Below are positions 60,049-64,000 of a DNA stretch of 64,000 bases, piece after piece. How positions within the stretch are numbered: the stretch's first letter is position 1; the number at the start of each line of letters is the position of its first letter. The position numbers and the translations under genes are program-made. The DNA is taken from NCBI RefSeq assembly GCF_000956465.1, contig NZ_JYJA01000041.1, positions 248,001-312,000 of the forward strand, given 5' to 3'. Source of the DNA: Microbacterium trichothecenolyticum (GTDB lineage Bacteria > Actinomycetota > Actinomycetes > Actinomycetales > Microbacteriaceae). A model generated the notes under the pieces. The model was not told where the DNA came from, searched no databases, and saw only the letters and a program-made list of their open reading frames with translations.

Positions 60049-61578
60049 TCACTCGGCGTCGGCCGCCTTCTTGGCCGGGGCCTTCTTCGCGGCCGGCTTC
60101 TTGGCGGCCGGCTTCTTGGCGGGAGCCTTCTCGGCGGACGCGTCGTCCTCAGCGGCCGCCTTCTTCGCGGCGGGCTTGCGCGCGGGGGCCTTCTTGGCGG
60201 GCTTGTCGGCCGCCTCGGCCTCTTCCGCCTCGATCACGGCTTCGGCGTCGGCTGCGGCATCCGCGATCTCCTCCGCCTCCTCGACGACCTCTTCCTCGTC
60301 CTCGGTGGCGACGAAGCCGCTGAGGTCGACGGGCTTGCCGTTCGTGTCGACGACGTTCACCTTGCCCAGTGCGACGGCGAGAGCCTTGTTGCGCGCGACC
60401 TCGCCGATGATGGCGGGAAGCTGGTTGCCCTCCTGCAGCGCGTTCACGAAGTCCTGCGGAGCCATGCCGTACTGGGCGGCCGACTGCACGAGGTACTGCG
60501 TGAGCTCGTCCTGCGAGACCTGCACGTCGACGGACTCGGCGATCTTGTCGAGCAGCATCTGCGTCTTGAACTGCTTCTCGCTGGCCTCGGCGACCTCGGC
60601 GCGGTGGACGTCGTCCTCGAGCCGGCCCTCGCCCTCGAGGTGGTTGTGCACCTCGTCCTCGATGAGCTGCGGCGGGACGGGGATCTCGACCTGCTCGAGG
60701 AGCGTCTCGATCAGCTTGTCGCGCGCGGCGGAGCCCTGCGTGAAGGCGCCCTGCTGGCCGACGCGCTCCTTGAGGCTGTCACGCAGTTCGGCGATGGTGT
60801 CGAACTCGCTCGCGATCTGGGCGAAGTCGTCGTCGGCCTCGGGAAGCTCACGCTCCTTGACCGCCTTGACGGTCACCGAGACCTCAGCCTCCTCGCCCGC
60901 GTGGTCGCCACCGACGAGCTTCGAGCGGAAGGTGGTGTCCTCACCGGCGGTGAGCGAGTCGATGGCCTCGTCGATGCCCTCGAGGAGCTCGCCCGAGCCG
61001 ACCTCGTAGGAGACGCCCTCGGCGCGATCGATCTCGTTGCCGTCGATCGCGGCGACGAGGTCCAGCTCGACGAAGTCGCCCGTGGCGGCGGGACGGTCGA
61101 CCGTGACGAGCGTGCCGAAGCGGCCACGGAGGCGGTCCAGCTCCTCGTCGATCGCGGCCTCGTCGACTTCGACGGCCTCGACCTCGACGGTCGTGCCCTC
61201 GAAGGACGGCAGGTCGAACTCGGGACGCACGTCGACCTCGACGGTGACCTCGAGGTCGCCCGAGAAGTCCTTCTCGTTCGGCCACTCGGTGACCTCGGCC
61301 GACGGGCGGCCGAGCACGCGCAGCTCGTGGGCCGCGGCGGCCTCGCGGTAGAAGGTGTCGAGCCCCTCGCTGACGGCGTGCTCGAGCACCGCGACACGGC
61401 CGATGCGCTGGTCGATGATCGGCGCGGGCACCTTGCCCTTGCGGAAGCCGGGGATCTGCACGTCCTGCGCGATGTGCTCGTACGCGTGCTTGATCGACGG
61501 CTTGAGCTCGTCGGGGCTGACCGTGATGTGCAGCTTGACCCGGGTCGGGCTGAGCTTCTCGACGGTGCTGTTCACCAT
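60049..61578 (-). CDS. tig: Trigger factor with long basic C-terminal tail
   Basis: 509 residues; GAGGAGAA precedes the ATG. The ribosome-binding signature is GFRKGKVP near residue 45. The FKBP-like domain lies at about 165-250 and the helical chaperone arms follow. The last ~65 residues (from about 445) are a low-complexity tail of PAKK/PAAKK units with an acidic insert, like bacterial histone-like tails, extra to the ~430-residue core. It binds nascent chains at the exit tunnel; the tail may add RNA or ribosome contact. Confidence 0.95.
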   Translation of the reverse strand: MVNSTVEKLSPTRVKLHITVSPDELKPSIKHAYEHIAQDVQIPGFRKGKVPAPIIDQRIGRVAVLEHAVSEGLDTFYREAAAAHELRVLGRPSAEVTEWPNEKDFSGDLEVTVEVDVRPEFDLPSFEGTTVEVEAVEVDEAAIDEELDRLRGRFGTLVTVDRPAATGDFVELDLVAAIDGNEIDRAEGVSYEVGSGELLEGIDEAIDSLTAGEDTTFRSKLVGGDHAGEEAEVSVTVKAVKERELPEADDDFAQIASEFDTIAELRDSLKERVGQQGAFTQGSAARDKLIETLLEQVEIPVPPQLIEDEVHNHLEGEGRLEDDVHRAEVAEASEKQFKTQMLLDKIAESVDVQVSQDELTQYLVQSAAQYGMAPQDFVNALQEGNQLPAIIGEVARNKALAVALGKVNVVDTNGKPVDLSGFVATEDEEEVVEEAEEIADAAADAEAVIEAEEAEAADKPAKKAPARKPAAKKAAAEDDASAEKAPAKKPAAKKPAAKKAPAKKAADAE

Positions 61579-61657
61579 GCCTGTACTTCTCCTCTATCGG
61601 ACCGCGCGAGGCCGCGGCGGTTGAAGGTCTGGGTTCGGAATTCCGATGGCCGTGATG

Positions 61658-61731
61658 TCGGGGCGACAGGATTTGAACCTGCGGCCTCCCGCTCCCAAAG
61701 CGGGCGCTCTACCAAGCTGAGCTACGCCCCG
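61658..61731 (-). tRNA. tRNA-Pro (anticodon TGG)
   Basis: A 74-base cloverleaf. The acceptor CGGGGCG pairs with CGCCCCG; D arm GCTC...GAGC; the anticodon stem CCCGC/GCGGG encloses TTTGGGA, giving TGG. The T arm is GCAGG-TTCAAAT-CCTGT. Discriminator A; CCA is not encoded. Confidence 0.95.
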
Positions 61732-61869
61732 GGCGGGTTCGCACGCGTGCGTGCGCCTTTCGGCCCCGAGAAGTCTAGCCGACGCGCCCGGGAGGTTCCC
61801 CCTCGCGGGTCGGAACGGGATGACCTCCGCGATGTAATACGATTGGTCGGTGCCCGTCCGCGGGCGCTC

Positions 61870-61940
61870 GGGGATGTAGCTCAATGGTAGAGCCTCAGTC
61901 TTCCAAACTGATGGTGCGGGTTCGATTCCCGTCATCCCCT
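61870..61940 (+). tRNA. tRNA-Gly (anticodon TCC)
   Basis: A 71-base cloverleaf. The acceptor GGGGATG pairs with CATCCCC; D arm GCTC-AATGGTA-GAGC; the anticodon stem TCAGT/ACTGA encloses CTTCCAA, giving TCC. The T loop is TTCGATT. Discriminator T, with CC but no full CCA. It is divergent from tRNA-Pro across 138 bp in which no gene is seen. Confidence 0.95.
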
Positions 61941-62091
61941 CCGAATGCCCTTCCGAGGCCGGCCGAGCGCCGCCGCGGAGGGGCGTATTTCATTCACATC
62001 GCGCGATCCCTCCCGCGTGCCCTACTGTTCCCGGGTCGCCCACTCGCGGCAGACTGAGTGTGGAACTGTTCCATGCCCTCCAGGAGCCGCG

Positions 62092-62997
62092 ATGAGCAGC
62101 CGTAAGCCGATTCCCGAGCCGGGCGAGCGCAAGCTCCCGCGGCGCCCTGCGTCGGAACTCGCCGAGAAGTGGACCCGCATCGACGGCGTCGACGTCTTCT
62201 ACCGGGAGTCGCCGAATCCGACCAAGGACGAGCGCGTCATGGCGCACGTGCACGGGTTCGGGCTTTCCGGCCGATACCTGCTGCCGACGGCCGAGCGGCT
62301 CGCCGACGAGTTCCACACCTATGTCCCCGACCTTCCCGGGTTCGGACGCAGCGGCAAGCGCAGGGACATGCTCGACATCCCCGACCTCGCGCGTGCCGCG
62401 GTCGACTTCTTCGACGACCGCGGGGTTGAGAAGGCGACGCTCGTCGGCAACTCGATGGGCTGCCCGGTCATCATCGAGTTCGCGCACCGCTACCCCGAGC
62501 GCATCGACCGCGCGGTGCTGGTCTCCCCCGCGGGCGGACTGTTCAACCAGCCGCTGCGTCGGGCGATCAAGCAGCTCTCGCAGGATGCGCCGCGTGAGCC
62601 GGTGAAGATGGCGCGTGTCGCCGTGCCCGACTACGTGCGCTTCGGCGTGCCGAGCACGATGAAGATGTTCCGCTCGCTCACGCAGTACCCGTCACTGCAG
62701 CGGCTGCTCGAGATGCGCATCCCCACTCTGGTCGTGCTGGGCCAGCGCGACCCGCTCCTGCCCCACGCGCACCGCGTCGACGAGATCGCCAGTCAGACCG
62801 ACAGCCATGTGCTCGTCGTGATGCTCGAGGGGGCCGCCCACGCGATCAACTTCAGTCATCCTGGGCAGCTGGCCCATGTGATCCGTCATTTCATGGACGA
62901 CCTGCCGATCGAGAACGACCCGGCGTGGCCCGGCCATGTGCGCCTCTACGAGGTGCACCGCGGCAAGCACCACCCGCCCGCCCAGCCGCGCGGCTGA
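62092..62997 (+). CDS. Alpha/beta hydrolase
   Basis: 301 residues from the ATG at 62092, preceded by AGGAG; the frame is open to 61945 but runs through the tRNA-Gly region. The oxyanion strand is AHVHGFGLSG, the nucleophile is in VGNSMGC near residue 120, the acid in LGQRDPLLPHA and the histidine in LEGAAHAINFSHP. The DLPGFGRSGKR loop is typical of the MhpC/haloperoxidase-like group. Substrate unknown; cytosolic. It is monocistronic. Confidence 0.83.
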   Translation: MSSRKPIPEPGERKLPRRPASELAEKWTRIDGVDVFYRESPNPTKDERVMAHVHGFGLSGRYLLPTAERLADEFHTYVPDLPGFGRSGKRRDMLDIPDLARAAVDFFDDRGVEKATLVGNSMGCPVIIEFAHRYPERIDRAVLVSPAGGLFNQPLRRAIKQLSQDAPREPVKMARVAVPDYVRFGVPSTMKMFRSLTQYPSLQRLLEMRIPTLVVLGQRDPLLPHAHRVDEIASQTDSHVLVVMLEGAAHAINFSHPGQLAHVIRHFMDDLPIENDPAWPGHVRLYEVHRGKHHPPAQPRG

Positions 62998-63009
62998 CGC
63001 GTCGCCGCC

Positions 63010-63549
63010 TCAGACGAGGGGCGTCGCGTCGCGATGCTCGTCGATGTGCGCCAGGTAGTGCTCGGCGTTGCGGAGCAGACCCTCCCGTTCCTCCGCGGTG
63101 AGCTCTCGGCGCACCTTCGCGGGCACACCGGCGACGAGGGATCCGTCGGGGATCTCCGAGCCCTCGAGCACGACCGCGCCACCGGCCACGAGGCATCCGG
63201 ATCCGATCTTCGCGCCGTTGAGCACCACCGCGCCCATGCCGATGAGCGACCCGTCGCCGATCGTGCACCCGTGGACGACGGCGTTGTGGCCGACCGAGAC
63301 GTTCTCGCCGATCACGACGGGCTTTCCGGCGTCGACGTGGACCGAGACGTTGTCCTGGAGGTTGCTGTTCGCGCCGACCGTGATGGTGTCGCCATCGGCG
63401 CGGAGCACCGCGTTGTACCAGACGCTCGCGCCGGGGCCGAGGGTCACTCCCCCGACGACGCGTGCACCGGCGGCGATGAACGACGTGGGATCGAGCGAGG
63501 GCGTCCTGCCCGCTGCGACGAGGACCGATGCTCCGGGTGCGACCGTCAT
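63010..63549 (-). CDS. Gamma-class carbonic anhydrase family protein
   Basis: 179 residues of left-handed beta-helix built from hexapeptide repeats (VVGGVTLGPGASVWYNAVLR). The zinc histidines are in NVSVHVD and VGHNAVVHGC, with RADGDTITVG and NLQDNV around the site. Such short gamma-CA proteins include YrdA and PaaY; real carbonic anhydrase activity is not assured. Its ATG overlaps the stop of the upstream SGNH gene (ATGA). Confidence 0.88.
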   Translation of the reverse strand: MTVAPGASVLVAAGRTPSLDPTSFIAAGARVVGGVTLGPGASVWYNAVLRADGDTITVGANSNLQDNVSVHVDAGKPVVIGENVSVGHNAVVHGCTIGDGSLIGMGAVVLNGAKIGSGCLVAGGAVVLEGSEIPDGSLVAGVPAKVRRELTAEEREGLLRNAEHYLAHIDEHRDATPLV

Positions 63550-64000
63550 GATGCGACCCTATTCGCCAGGGCCGTCTGGATGGCTTCGGTGTACCACGGG
63601 GCGAGCGTATCGGCGAAGGTGACCGTCAGGTGGTCCTGGTCGCGGTAGATGTTCGCCCCGCCGACGACGGGTGCGCATGTGTCGGCCCCGCAGAACACGT
63701 CGGTGAAGTCGAGCAGCGTGACGGAGTCGAGACCGGATGCTGCACCCCGAAGCGGATCGTTCTCCACCAGCAGGTCCGATCGGGGGCCGTCGCACTCGGA
63801 CATGTCGTGCGTGCGCAGGCACTTGTTCGGGTCTGTCTCCCACACCGGGTTGTCGACGACCGTGATGACGGGGATGCCGCGCTCGGTGACCGTGCTCCAC
63901 GCGTCGCGATAGCCGGCGACGGCCGCGTCGTACGAGGAGTCGTAGCCGGCCGCCGAGTACGGAGTGGTCGCGATCGCCGCGGTGAACACGGCGTCGAGAT
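63546..64000 (-). CDS. C-terminal SGNH domain of an acyltransferase (partial)
   Basis: About 151 codons; the gene runs past the right edge. The visible part reads TAAIATTPYSAAGYDSSYD, later TVVDNPVWETDPNKCLRTHD and ends with IYRDQDHLTVTFADTLAPWY. The DQDH is the D-x-x-H catalytic pair of the SGNH fold found at the C-terminus of OafA/YrhL-type membrane acyltransferases. Two cysteine pairs suggest an exported domain. The membrane part should lie outside the window; a stand-alone SGNH protein is also possible. Confidence 0.75.
   Translation of the reverse strand, partial: LDAVFTAAIATTPYSAAGYDSSYDAAVAGYRDAWSTVTERGIPVITVVDNPVWETDPNKCLRTHDMSECDGPRSDLLVENDPLRGAASGLDSVTLLDFTDVFCGADTCAPVVGGANIYRDQDHLTVTFADTLAPWYTEAIQTALANRVAS

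Overview
The window is chromosomal DNA of a very high-GC actinobacterium, most likely Microbacteriaceae and close to Microbacterium. This rests on the GC-rich codon use, frequent GTG starts, a ClpP1/ClpP2 pair, an ileS T-box with a very short specifier stem, the order hrcA-hemW-lepA-rpsT-holA-comEC-comEA-leuS, and the ndk/DUF4233/folC/ileS block. The assignment is inference from gene content; no marker comparison could be run. No insertion sequence, integrase, prophage gene or CRISPR array was seen.

Layout. 1-5.3 kb, leftward: hrcA (partial, with CIRCE), hemW, a DUF1990 gene, lepA and an aminotransferase. 5.3-8.7 kb: an alpha/beta hydrolase, then a GH1 glycosidase coupled to a sugar-type MFS transporter. 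8.9-17.4 kb: rpsT, holA, the DNA-uptake genes comEC/comEA, leuS and a PabB-type synthase. 17.4-20.9 kb, rightward: DedA plus an APP1-type phosphatase, then a SRAP protein and a protein usually annotated as a DNA glycosylase. 20.9-29.1 kb: an NagZ-like GH3, an AidB-type acyl-CoA dehydrogenase coupled to a zinc-ribbon metallopeptidase, a PQQ-type sugar dehydrogenase lipoprotein, a two-component system and a divergent VanY-like carboxypeptidase. 29.1-36.1 kb: tRNA-Ala and a long leftward run from rplU-rpmA-obg-proB-proA down to nadD, a Pro-rich membrane protein and rsfS. 36.2-46.2 kb: DUF4031, a glycosyltransferase remnant, the RNase E/G gene with a small upstream ORF, VKOR, and ndk-DUF4233-folC-ileS behind a T-box. 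46.2-52.8 kb: an MHS-type transporter, valS, and an operon of winged-helix regulator, 76-residue protein and MFS exporter. 52.8-57.1 kb: M3 oligopeptidase, epoxide hydrolase, serine hydrolase. 57.1-61.6 kb: tig, clpP1, clpP2 and clpX. 61.6-64 kb: tRNA-Pro, tRNA-Gly, a hydrolase, a gamma-carbonic anhydrase and a partial SGNH gene.

Most genes are housekeeping genes packed with 4-base ATGA/GTGA overlaps. The regulatory DNA stands out. At least seventeen genes have a TANNNT-like -10 box ending 6-7 bases before the start codon, so their transcripts are probably leaderless. One such promoter drives an otherwise unannotated 36-codon ORF in the leader of the RNase E gene. The most unusual element is an array of five exact 14-bp iterons with core TTTGCAA between the winged-helix regulator and the M3 peptidase; its first unit pair overlaps the regulator's own promoter. 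Other points are an ileS T-box with a visible ATC specifier, a possible PhoB-like direct repeat between the two-component system and the VanY-like gene, and a truncated glycosyltransferase abutting the RNase E stem-loop.
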